DNA of 64,000 nt from Heterohyrax brucei (Eukaryota; Chordata; Mammalia; Hyracoidea; Procaviidae), in contig CM053143.1 in NCBI GenBank assembly GCA_028571685.1, positions 53,251,208-53,315,207 of the forward strand, written 5' to 3'. The notes beneath the pieces are model-generated. The model did not search any database. It saw only the letters and a program-made list of their open reading frames with translations, and was not told the DNA's origin. This document shows, in pieces, positions 49,940 to 59,797 of this stretch (within the stretch, counting starts at the first letter, position 1; each line of letters opens with the position of its first letter). The position numbers and the translations under genes are program-made.

Positions 49940-51394
49940 GGGATTCAAAAGTGACTGCAGCAGTGTATTGACAAGAAACTGGCAGAAATTTAAGCCAAAC
50001 TCAGGAGATGATGTGGAACAAATGATATCAATGTTGATGCCAGTGGATCTTGACTGAAAGCAGAGAATACCAAAAAGATGTTTACATGTGTTTTATAGAC
50101 TATGCAAAGATATTTGACTGCACAGATCATAATCAATTATGGATAATATTGTGGAGAATGAGAATCTCAGAGCAGTCAATTTTGCTCATGAAGGATCTGT
50201 ACATGAATCAACAGGCAGTAGTTTAAACAAAACAAGGGGACACTGTGTGGTTTAAAGTCGGGAAAGGTGTATCTCAGGGACGTACCCTTTCACCATAGCT
50301 TTTCAACCTATTATGCTGAGCTACTAATCTGAGATTCTGGACTGTATGAAGAAAAATATGGCATCAGGAATGTAGGAAGGCTCTTCAACAACCTGTGTTA
50401 TGCATGCAGATGATACAACCTTGCTTGCTGAAAGAGAAGAGGACTTAAAACACCAATGAAGATCAAAGATGACAGCCTTCAGTGTGGATTACATCTCAAC
50501 ATACAGAAAACAAAAATTTTCACAAGTAGACAAATAAGAAACCTCATGATAAACTGAGAAAATATGAAGTTGTCAAGGATTTCATTTTCTTGGATCCATA
50601 ATCAATACCCATGAAAGCAATAGTCAAGAAATTGAAAGACATATTGCATCAGGGAAATCTACTGCGAAAGACCTCTTCAAAGTGTTGAAAAGCAAAGATG
50701 TCCCTTGAAGACTAAGGTGTGTCTTACTCAAGCCATGGTATTTTCAGTTGTCTTATAAGCATGTGAAAACTGGATAATGAATAAACAAGACAGAAGAACA
50801 GTCACCTTGGAATTGTGATGTTGAAGAAGAATATGGAATATACCATGGACTGCCAAAAGAACAAACAGATCTGTTCTGGAAGAAATACAACTAGAGTGTT
50901 CCTTAGAAGCAAAGACAGTGAGACTGGGTCTCGCATACTTTGGAAATGTTGTCAGGAGGAATCAGTCTTCAGAGAAAGACATTATGCTTAGTAAAGTAAA
51001 GTGACGAGGGTCAGTGAAAAAAAGATCCTCAGTGAGATGGATTGATACAGTGGCTGCAACAATGGGCTCAAGCATAACCAACGATTTTGGACATGAATCA
51101 AGGCTGAACAATGTTTTATTGTGTTGCACACAGGGTCAATATGTACAGCCATTTTGTTATGATTAATGGCAACCTCATATGCTTACAGAGCAAAAGTGAC
51201 CTATAGAGGTTTTAGGACTATAATCTTTTAGGAAGTGGACCATAAGGGCCTTTTCTTTTTGGCTCCATTGAGTGGGTTGAACTGATAAAGTTTTTAGTCT
51301 AGTAATGGAATCCAAATCACTAAGAACAATCAGGGAAGTTCCTCGATTTATTAGTTAAGTGACATCAGTCATTGCATCCATATAATTGTTGCTG

Positions 51395-51515
51395 TTTTGG
51401 GGTGCTGCCCAGTCAATTTTGACTCTGTCACTCTCACAGAGTAGAATTGCTCCATGGAGTTTTATAGTCTGTAATCTTTATAGGAGAAGATTGTCAGATC
51501 TTTCAATCCACAGAG
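51395..51515 (-). repeat. AfroSINE fragment, antisense
   Basis: The tail 'tgctgcccagtcaattttga' and 'agagtagaattgctccatgg' are clear. The tRNA part is missing or degraded. Confidence 0.7.
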
Positions 51516-51756
51516 TAGAAATAATAAAAGTACTTATCTTGCAGCATTGTTGTAAAGGTTTAAATGAAGTTCAACAAAAATGTTTAGAAAACACGCATAA
51601 AACTGAGCATTATTAATCTGTGGTGAACTTGATTTATTTTACTATATTAAAAAATCCAAGAGTCATTATTACTCCTTTTAAAGCAATAACATTCATGAAA
51701 GTATTAATGTAGTAGGAACTATACATGAAAAATAATCATTATGTCATTTTTATGTA

Positions 51757-51787
51757 AGTCAGAATTGAGTTGACAGCAGTGGGTTTT
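51757..51787 (+). repeat. SINE tail-only fragment
   Basis: It reads aagtcagaattgagttgaca gcagtgggttt, only the SINE 3' end. A complete SINE is inserted 11 bases later. Confidence 0.7.
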
Positions 51788-51798
51788 AGTTGAATGAA

Positions 51799-51951
51799 GG
51801 AGCCCCCTTGGCAGAGTGGTTAAGGGCTTTACTGCTAACTAAAATGTTGACAGCTCAAATCCACCAGCCACTCCTTGGAAATCCTATGGGCACTTCTAGT
51901 CTGTCCTGTAATGTCACTGTGATTCAAGATCAACTCAATTGCAATTTTTTA
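51799..51951 (+). repeat. AfroSINE with 11-bp TSD
   Basis: An exact duplication AGTTGAATGAA lies at 51788-51798 and 51952-51962. The first copy directly follows the tail-only fragment. Confidence 0.92.
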
Positions 51952-51962
51952 AGTTGAATGAA

Positions 51963-52894
51963 ACTTTTACTTACCATCCATATATATTGTTGATTATCTT
52001 TTGTGCTTTTCTTCCTCTGTTTTGTTGTGGGGTTTTTTGTCTCATTTTTTGGCACAGTGGTGGCTCATAATTTCAGCATAATACTTGTTATAATTACGGA
52101 TATTGTTTGGACAGTATCAAATGTTTATTTTCCTAGGAGAAACAGCCAAACAACTATCTACATTTTAGCATTTTAAAACATTCTGTATTTTTCCAACTAG
52201 TTTAGTAATATTTGCAAAGTACACGAGCAACTGGAAATAATTAAATGGCAGACAGTATTTAAAATTTAAATTTCAAGAGTAGTTGATGCACTGCAGCATA
52301 AAATACGCTGTCCCTTCGGATGATGTCTCATTTCATAGTTCCGCTCACCACACCCAGAACAGACAATAACAGCTGTCCATAAAGAGAGGTTAATTCTATC
52401 ATTCCAGAAGGAATTTGTAAGTCCGGTTAATCAATACTTCATACAAAAACATCAGTGCTCAACTTTGTGAGATAACACATTCTTCACCAAAGAATGGTAG
52501 AAGAGTATTTGAAATCATAGCTCAAGTCTTAGATGAGAGACTTGCATCCATTTGGTTTTAATGATATAACAGAGGCAAGACAGAATTCTAAAGGGAGATG
52601 ATATTTGTTTATTTGGTAAATCCATGATATTTAAAATACATATTGTCCATTTTTAGGAGGCATTTTAATTTGTATTTAGCCTAAGATATTTGTATGTACA
52701 GGTTCTTTTTTTAAATTATTATTGCTCATTGGCTTAACCAGTATCACTAGGACTTACGACAATTATTTCACTGATTCATTAATTCAACAAATATTTATTA
52801 TGCTTGATATATACAACATACCCTATGAGGCCCTGGTGATGTAACAGTGAATAAAAGAGATTATATTATCATAAAAAAAACAAAAAACAAACCA
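51963..52894. other. Unassigned sequence
   Basis: No gene or repeat family seen. 52270-52450 is somewhat less AT-rich and free of repeat signatures. Confidence 0.4.
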
Positions 52895-52995
52895 AATTCA
52901 GTCAAGTAAATTCCAACTTACAGTGACCCTATAGGGCAGAGGAGAACTGTCCCATACAGTTTTCAAAGAACACATGTGCCTTTTGGTTAGCTTAA
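52895..52995 (-). repeat. AfroSINE fragment, antisense
   Basis: It runs 'cagtcaagtaaattccaact', 'accctatagggcagaggaga', 'cttttggttagctt'. The tRNA-side end is missing. Confidence 0.75.
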
Positions 52996-53827
52996 GGTGT
53001 GGGGAAAATATGCAAAAAACAATTAATAATACTTTATATGGTATAAGTACCCTGAAGAAAAATTTAAAAGGAAAGGGTAATATGGAGGGCAAGAGGGTCA
53101 TATGCATATAATTTTAGGTAGCTGGACAGGAGATCCTTGCAGAGAAGGTAATACTTGAGCAACTGTTTGTCAGAAGAGTGGGAGAAACATTACCACTTGA
53201 AAAGTCAATGGTTACAGGCAAAGAGGAAGCCACTACAAAGGTCATGAGGCAAATCTAGTATGTTTATTAGTAGCAACAAGCCAGTGTGGAGACAGGATTC
53301 AGACAATGCAGAGAACATGGTAAGAGATGAAATCAGAGAGATAATGGGAAGGAATATCGATAGGAACTTCAGACCATTGATTTTTGCTGTAATTCTGACA
53401 AGATGTTTGTATTTTGTTCTTTTTTTTTTATTTTATTCTTAGTTACACATGCAGTGCACTGCCACAATCAGGTTATATTTCCAAAGAATTTTTTCATTTG
53501 ATATATTGAGGAAATACTGAAAGTTGAAAAGGTACAAGTAGAAAGACCAGATGAGAGGCTATCATTCTAATTCAGATGATACAGTGTCCAGAACTAAGAA
53601 AGTTACAGTGCTGAAAACTTTGTACCTGTTAAAACCTAATAATGATGATAATAAATAGCATCTTGTTTTTCATCTTTCCAGGTAATTTTATTATATTTTG
53701 TAGAAATATCTGTTTGCTCAAAGAAGACAAAAAAATGATATTTCTCCATAGAGTTTAAGAACTATTGCATTAAGAACTGTATGTGAGTCCAGAATAATCG
53801 ACATCTGCAGAGGTCACTTACTCTGTA
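52996..53827. other. Unassigned sequence
   Basis: No gene or family recognised. A T-rich run lies at about 53420-53440. Confidence 0.4.
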
Positions 53828-53837
53828 CTCTTTGTTA

Positions 53838-53855
53838 GCCAGCCAAAGCCAAGTG
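53838..53855 (-). repeat. 18-bp tail micro-insertion with 10-bp TSD
   Basis: The insert is gccagccaaagccaagtg. An exact duplication CTCTTTGTTA flanks it at 53828-53837 and 53856-53865. It consists almost only of the GCCAA-type terminal repeat. Confidence 0.85.
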
Positions 53856-54593
53856 CTCTTTGTTACATGCTCTATATTCCAGAAACAACCAGAATCTTTG
53901 CCCTTAACTCCAATCTTCAGAAAGATAAAAGACTAAGTCCTAAAAAAAACACTTCTTCTAGAAACAGAAATTTCTCTTTTCCAGAAACATAGATGAGATC
54001 TCCATTCAAAGTATTTTTTAATTTGTTACTTATTCTCTTATTCAACAACCCTGAAGAATTATATTCAAAGGATAAATGTAAAAAGACAACCAATACATGC
54101 CAACAATGAGACGGAAGAAAGTTTAGAATTATCCAATAACCATATTAAGACAGTTATCTTAAAAATCCTACAACAAAGCTTTAACATCCATATAATACAA
54201 AATAATTATTATTCTTATTATATTGATGTTGATAAGACACTTAGTAAATGACAAATATAAGCTTTCAGCAAACAAATGAAAGAATAATAAAAATAAAGAA
54301 CCAAACAAAAATTTTGAAGTTGAAAGATGTAACAACTGAAAAGATGTTAATGCACAGATTGAATAGGTGAATAGAGGGAAGAGAGAAAACTAACAAATAT
54401 GATGACATTAGGACAAATAAAACTTACCCAATCTGAACAACACAGAGAATATAGAATGTAAAAGAGAGAGAGAAAAAAATCTCCTCTTGTACCTGTGGAC
54501 TCATAACAATGACCTATACTTGTTTTACCAGAGTCTTGAGAGGAGTGGAGAATCCAGGATGGGCTAGCAAAGTGTTGAAGACAATTAATGGAA

Positions 54594-54609
54594 GCCAAGC
54601 CAAGTGCCG
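54594..54609 (-). repeat. 16-bp tail micro-insertion with 8-bp TSD
   Basis: The insert is gccaagccaagtgccg, flanked by an exact TAATGGAA at 54586-54593 and 54610-54617. The old L1 reads continuously when it is removed. It is the shortest of the set. Confidence 0.88.
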
Positions 54610-54823
54610 TAATGGAAAACTTTCTCAAACTTGGGTGGAAATTAAGTCTATAGGTGTGAGTAGTTGAGTGAATGCTAAATAGGATAAAACCAAAGAAATT
54701 AATGCTAAGCCATGACTACAAAAGTCATCCATTGATAACAAAAAAAGGAAAAAAACTTCAAGAAACAGTACATTAAATATTAAAAACAAAAGGAAAAGAC
54801 AAAATTAAAAAAAAAAAATTCCA

Positions 54824-54984
54824 AAGTGGGTTCCGTTGAGTCCAGTCGAACTCCTAGTGATGGTTCCGGATGGAATAGATCTGCAGTAAATGGGTTTCCA
54901 AGGAGCAGCTGATGGATTCCAACTGCTGACATGTTCTGGTTCTTAACCAACGAAGCAGTTACACTCTTCACCACTATGCCACAT
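54824..54984 (-). repeat. AfroSINE, antisense
   Basis: It runs from an A-rich edge and 'gttccgttgagtccagtcga' to 'ttcaccactatgccac', and belongs to a diverged subtype. Confidence 0.8.
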
Positions 54985-55107
54985 TAATTATAAAAGAACA
55001 AAAGTTGTTAGGCCAGCACATGTCGCATCAGAAACCACAGAGGCCAATAAAAAAGTGACACCTTTTCAAAGCCAAGCCAAGTAAACTATCTGCCAGAATC
55101 ATATTTG

Positions 55108-56698
55108 GTGGTTGTTGTTAGATGCCGTCTAGTCAGTTCTGACTCATAGCTATCCTATGTACAACAGAACAAAACACTGCCTTGTCATGTGCTATGCCCA
55201 CAATCATTATTATGATTCAGCCCATTGTGGCAGCCACATCACCAATCCATCTTGTTAAGGGTCTTCCTCTTTCTCACTGGCCCTCTATTTTAGCAAGCTT
55301 GGTGCCGTTTTTCAGAAATTGATCCCTCCTGACAACATGTCCAAAATACCTAAGATGCAGCCTGTCCATCTTTGATTCTAAGGTGCACTTTGGTTGTATT
55401 TCCTCCAAGACAGATATGTTCATTCTTTTGACAGTCTGTGGTATATTCAATATTCTTTCCCAACACCACGCTTCAAAGGTGTCAGTTTTTCTCTCTTCCT
55501 TGTTTACTGTCCAGCTTTCATGTGCATAAGATGCAATTGAGAATAACACGGCTTGAGTCAGGAGCATCATAGTCTTCAAGGTGGTATCTTTGTTTTTGAA
55601 CACTTCATAGAGGTCTTTTGCCACAGAGTTGCCCAGTGCAATGCATCTTTTAATTTCTTGACTGCTGATTCCAAGGATGTTTGTTGTGAATCCAAGTAAA
55701 ATGAAATCCTTGTCAACCTCAACATTTTTTTCCATTCAGTATGATGTTACTTAATCCAGTTGTGAGGATTTTTGTTTTCTTGATGTTGATGTGCAATCCA
55801 TACTTAAGTCTGTAGTCTTTGATCTTCATCAGTGTTTCAAGTTCTCTTCACTTTCAGCAAGCAAGGTTGTGTCATCTGCATAATTCAGGTTGTTAGAGTC
55901 TTCCTCCAATCCTAAAACTTCATTGTACTTCATATAGTCCAGCTTCTTGGATTATTTGCTCAGTATATAGACTGAAAAGATATGGTGAAAGGATACGAAT
56001 ATAATACACACCTTTCCTGACTTTAAACCACACATTATACCCTTGTTCTGTTTGAATGACTGCTTCTTGATCCACATACAGGTTCACTACTAAGCATTCT
56101 GAAATTCATGTACTCCACGCTGTTATCCATAATTTGTTGTGAGCCATGCAGTTGAATGCCTTTCATAGCCAATAAAACATAGCAGACATCTTTCTGGTAT
56201 TCTCTGCTTTCAACCAAGAGCCATCTGATATCAGCAATGATATCCCTGTTTCCGGGTGTTCTTCTAAATCCATCTTGAATTTCTGGAGATTCTCTGTCAA
56301 TACACTGCTACAATCACTTTTGAATGATCTTTAGCAAAATTTTACTTGCATGTGATATTGTTTGTTATTTTCCACATTCTCTTGGGTCAACCCTCTTGGG
56401 AATAGGTATAAATATGGATGTCTTTCATTCATTTGGCCAAATAACTGTCTTCCAAATTTCTTGGCGTGAATGAGTGAGCACTTTCAGTCCTGCATCTGTT
56501 TGTTGAAAGATCTTGATTGATAATTCGTATCCTGGAGCTCTGTTTTTGTCAATGCCTTCAATGAGGTTTGCATTTCTTCCTTCAGTAGCTTCATTTTCTG
56601 ATCATATGCTACCAGTTTATTTCAGTATAATGACTCTGTATGTTCCTTCTATTTTCTTTTAATGCCTCTTGAATAATTTAATATTGTCTCCTTCAGAC
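55108..56698 (-). mobile_element. Antisense RTE LINE, 5'-truncated
   Basis: It starts with the RTE tail 'gttgttgttagatgccgtct' and runs through the C-terminal domain and RT to the linker near 56698. It is one of the best preserved RTE copies here. It entered next to old L1 sequence. Confidence 0.9.
55274..55735 (-). pseudogene. RTE ORF C-terminal part
   Basis: A 153-codon open stretch with the RTE/BovB C-terminal pattern: VDKDFILLGFTTN, QEIKRCIALGNSVAKDLYEV, ESWTVNKEERKT, WCWERILNIPQTVKR and YFGHVVRRD. Upstream in another frame the RT active site YADD is intact (55871-55882). It is a truncated element, so it is not functional. Confidence 0.82.
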
Positions 56699-57562
56699 AT
56701 TCTGATTCCTACAGCAACCTCTAAAATAGCACTGAGAGGATAAACTCAAAAACATTACAAATAAATCAGAGTGGAATTCAAAAAAATGTACAAGTACCCA
56801 CACAAAGGAGGGAAAAAGAAAATGGACAAAAAATAGAGACACAAGCCAATGAAAGAGACAGACAAAAGTCTTCATGTGTAAATAATTACATTAAAACTAA
56901 ACAGTCTAAATACATAAGTTAAAAAAATTGAAATATTGAATTGAAAAGCAGGATCCAAATGTATGCAGTCTATAAGAAAGACATTTTAATATATATGCTG
57001 GTTGAGAGAAAGGTATAGAAAGGACTTATCATGTAGACCATAATCAAAAGAAAACTGAGTAGCTATAATATTTGATAAAGTAGACATCAGAGTAAAAAAA
57101 AAAACACAGCAAAGCATCATTATAAAAATTCAGTTCAAAAAGACATAGTGGACTTGACACAAAAAGCACAGTTCCTAAAAGGAAAAGTTGATAGTCTTCA
57201 TTAAAATTTAAAACTTTTTATTTAATAAACATCAATTTCTAAAAGGAAAAACTGATAAATTAGTCTTCATTGAAATTTGAAACTTTTCATCTGAGAAAAA
57301 CTCTGTTGAGAGGATGAACATAAAAGCTTCATCCTAAGAGAAAATATTTGCAAATCACGCATCTGACAAAGGACTAGTATCTAGAATATACATAGAACCC
57401 TAAAATTCAAGTCTTATAACTAAATCAAATTAGAAAGTAGACAAAATATGCAAAAAGTTATTTCACTAAAGGTATACAAATATTCAGTATATGAGACATT
57501 CAACATCATTAATTGTTGGAGATATGCAAATTAAACCAGTATGGCATATCATTACACAAGCA

Positions 57563-57811
57563 TACCCATTACTGTCAAGTTGACTCCTACTCATAACAAC
57601 CCTATAAGGCAGAGCAGATCTGTCTCACAGGGTTTTCAAGGCTATAACCTGGTTACATAATGGTGTCACCCATGGCTACAAACCAAAAGGATGGGAGTTT
57701 AAATCTACAAGGCACTTTTTGGCAACTCTGTGTGACAGTTCTGCTGTGCCTTGTAAGCGCTTCAAGTGGGAACTGAGCCAAGCACCTTAACCACTACCTA
57801 ACCAGGGCTTC
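57563..57811 (-). repeat. AfroSINE, antisense, split by another SINE
   Basis: The left part runs 'cccattactgtcaagttgac' to 'caaggctataacct' (57650). The right part is about 57761-57811 ending 'ctacctaaccagggcttc'. Between them lies a SINE-like block in the opposite orientation. Confidence 0.65.
57651..57760 (+). repeat. AfroSINE fragment nested in a SINE
   Basis: It runs ggttacataatggtgtcacc, then 'atgggagtttaaatctacaa', then 'ctgtgtgacagttctgctgt'. It lacks the tail. Confidence 0.6.
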
Positions 57812-58029
57812 TAATTAAACAAACAAAGACAACCTATTTTGGCAAAGATGCTGAAAACGTGTCATTCATGCTTTGCCAGTGAGAATGGCATGCTCTTGAA
57901 AACTAGTAGTTTCATAAAAAATCAAATGTGCAAAAACTATATAACGTAGCATTTTCATTCCTAGGTATTTACCTTGAAAAATGAAAACTTATGTTAGTAC
58001 AGTAATCTGTGCATGAATGTCTATATCAG

Positions 58030-58440
58030 ATTCCTGTGAGGTAGAGGTTAAAGATATCCCAAATGTCCTCTTTCTCCAAAGAAGAGTAATTACCTGCAGA
58101 GGATTGCAGAGCTTTGCTCCATAATCTTAAGGGTCTGTGGTATGATTCACCAACAGGGACCTATGAAAGTCTGCAAACAGCATGTTTATCTACAACTAAT
58201 ACTTCAGTCATCATTGGAACAGCTGGAACATAAGGCCCAAGTGGTAGACTAGTTTGCACAGCAACCTGAAATTGTTTCAGAGCCTTTTCATTTTCCAGAC
58301 CCCACTCAAAACTAGTGTCTTTTTGGATAATTTGATAAAGGTTGGGGTAGTGCACCCCCCCAAAAGGATATGTTACTTCTAAACTCCAAAGAGCCCAACC
58401 AAGCATGCTTCCACCAACTAAGCCTGCTTCCTTTTTAGTT
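58030..58440 (-). pseudogene. Endogenous retrovirus pol remnant
   Basis: The minus frame at 58161-58406, continued in other frames on both sides, shows the pattern of retroviral pol after the RT active site: the LVGLFG-type start of the RT thumb, an FEWG...EKAL block, a P-L-G-P-Y block, then a LWSKAL...NYS block typical of the RT to RNase H connection. At least two frame changes and a stop separate the blocks. The pol product copies viral RNA. This is a short dead remnant and its class is not fixed. Confidence 0.7.
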
Positions 58441-58622
58441 GTAAAGGGGCTAGATGGAATAAATCATCCTTTACTTTAGAAGAAATATTTTGAAATCTCA
58501 CTGAGGAGGGAGACAACTAAAAGAATATTTTATTTTGTAAGTATAAACACAAAGCTGATTCCTATGAGGCAGAGATTAAAGATGTTTTAGATGTTCAGCT
58601 TTTACAAGATACTGGGCCACTC

Positions 58623-58797
58623 CATTTGCCATAGCAGTTTAGTGCTATGGCTGCTCACGTTAAAGTCAGCAGTTCAAATTTGCTGAGTGCTGCTTGGAAA
58701 CTCTGCAGGGCAGTTCTACTCTGCCTACAGTGTCAACCCTACTCTGTCTATAGTGTCACTATGAGTCAGAATTGACTCAACAGCAGTCGGTTTGGTA
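58623..58797 (+). repeat. AfroSINE with internal duplication
   Basis: It runs 'gtcagcagttcaaatttgct', 'gggcagttctactctgccta', and tail 'actatgagtcagaattgact'. The 'ccctactctgtctatagtgtc' part repeats the preceding 'ctactctgcctacagtgtc'. Confidence 0.87.
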
Positions 58798-58879
58798 ACA
58801 TCTCTAACATCAGCTGCTCCTTCTTCTCTCAGTAATTTCTCTCATATCTTCAGGTTTCCTAATTCCTAATTCACAGAAT

Positions 58880-59582
58880 TTACAAGCTGTACAAAGTAAA
58901 TGGCTCACACAGTTGTGGAGGCCAGACTGTCCCATATTCATGAATCAGGCCTAGGCTTCTCCTGCTCATGTGGCTGTGGAGGCTGACAAACCCAAACTGG
59001 CAGATTAGACTACATGCTACTGGCTCACAAGAATGTGAAAGCTGGTGATTAGGTAACATGAGAGGCCACCAACCCAAGGGGTTGTGGATTCTGGTGAATC
59101 CCAGAATCAGCAGTTCACACAGCAAGCCTCTAGCTCTAGTCCCGAGAACCAGAAGTTAAATGATAGTGAAACAATTCAGGATCCAGATGCAGTGAGAGAG
59201 ATCCTTGCCAAGAAACACATGTATACCTCAGATACAGGCCACACCCCAGGGAAGAGTATAACTCAAATAAAGGTGGGATATGAGTCATGCCTTACTACAA
59301 GGCTGTGACAAAAGATATACCTTACACTAATCCTTCCTTATGAAAAGGTCGGTATCTACAAAACATACAATGGAGGACCAAACTGAACCATTGCCATCAA
59401 GCTGATTCTGACTCACAGCAGCCCTGTAGGACAGAGTAGAACTGCCCTATAAAGTTTCCAAGGAGCACCTGACAGATTCAAATTGCTGACCTTTTTGGTT
59501 AACAGATATAACACCTAACTACCACCCCACAATGCTGAGAATCATGGTCTAGCCAAGTTGACACATAACCCTAACCATCACA
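58880..59582 (-). mobile_element. Antisense ERVL (MLT2-type) LTR with SINE
   Basis: It has 'aatggctcacacagttgtgg' and 'aggccagactgtcccat' near the left. The end is 'gccaagttgacacataaccc' then 'taaccatcaca', the reverse complement of the MLT2 start tgtgatggttaa. A SINE is inserted at 59383-59535. Confidence 0.75.
59383..59535 (-). repeat. AfroSINE, antisense, inside LTR
   Basis: It runs 'gaaccattgccatcaagctg', 'gtaggacagagtagaactgc', 'ctgacctttttggttaacag' and ends 'ctaccacccc'. Confidence 0.87.
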
Positions 59583-59797
59583 GGTATAAGGTTTCATATA
59601 CCTTATTTTTATAGTTTCACTAATTCATCATGAGTCACAAAGACCATGGTTAGAAGGATCGTCATATTTAATAAGTAACTGCAACACAATACCTGAATTT
59701 TTACTGGATTAATTTTCTGCCCTCTGGCACACAAATGTTTTACCTGTAAGTTCAGTCAGTGTTACTGACACTTCTTATTTACTGATCCAATAACATA

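Larger units (their letters stand above)
46466..51060 (+). pseudogene. RTE endonuclease/reverse transcriptase ORF remnant
   Basis: RTE LINEs encode one long protein with an APE-type endonuclease, an RT and a C-terminal domain. The endonuclease part at 46772-46972 keeps SDWNLKVENK, the DWN catalytic block. The RT start at 47713-47931 has HLCQEIWKTSTWPNYWK. At 50401-50414 the RT active site should read YADD, but an extra ATGC shifts the frame. A MaLR element at 47950-49939 also splits it. Confidence 0.8.
46340..51185 (+). mobile_element. Sense RTE LINE, nearly full length, split by a MaLR provirus
   Basis: It starts in the 5' region ('acatcctaggcattagtaaa' at about 46466), then endonuclease, linker ('caaccatttcaatagctagt', about 47635) and the RT start to 47949. 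The MaLR element occupies 47950-49939. RTE resumes at 'attcaaaagtgactgcagca' and runs through RT and C-terminal domain to about 51185 in the tail region. The two flanks join exactly as in an uninterrupted RTE. Confidence 0.87.
53990..55105 (+). mobile_element. Old L1 (L1M/HAL1-like) ORF1 remnant
   Basis: Sense-strand sequence resembles degraded L1 ORF1: 'gaaaactttctcaaacttgg' (about 54614), 'aggataaaaccaaagaaatt' (about 54680) and 'catcagaaaccacagaggcc' (about 55027), in the usual order. It is heavily mutated and interrupted by a SINE (54824-54984) and a 16-bp insertion. The left edge is uncertain. Confidence 0.6.
56700..58015 (+). mobile_element. Old L1 ORF2 remnant, sense
   Basis: Two parts of an old L1 ORF2 lie in order. 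About 56880-57130 resembles the endonuclease start ('gcaggatccaaatgtatgca', 'tagacatcagagtaaa'). About 57230-58015 resembles the 3' third ('gagaaaatatttgcaaatca', 'caacatcattaattgttgga', 'cattcctaggtatttacctt'). The second part is split by the nested SINEs at 57563-57811. Confidence 0.7.

Noticed and set aside
55070..55085. gccaagccaagt as a further micro-insertion
   Set aside because: No matching flanking duplication was found, and the host L1 is too degraded here to define an empty site.
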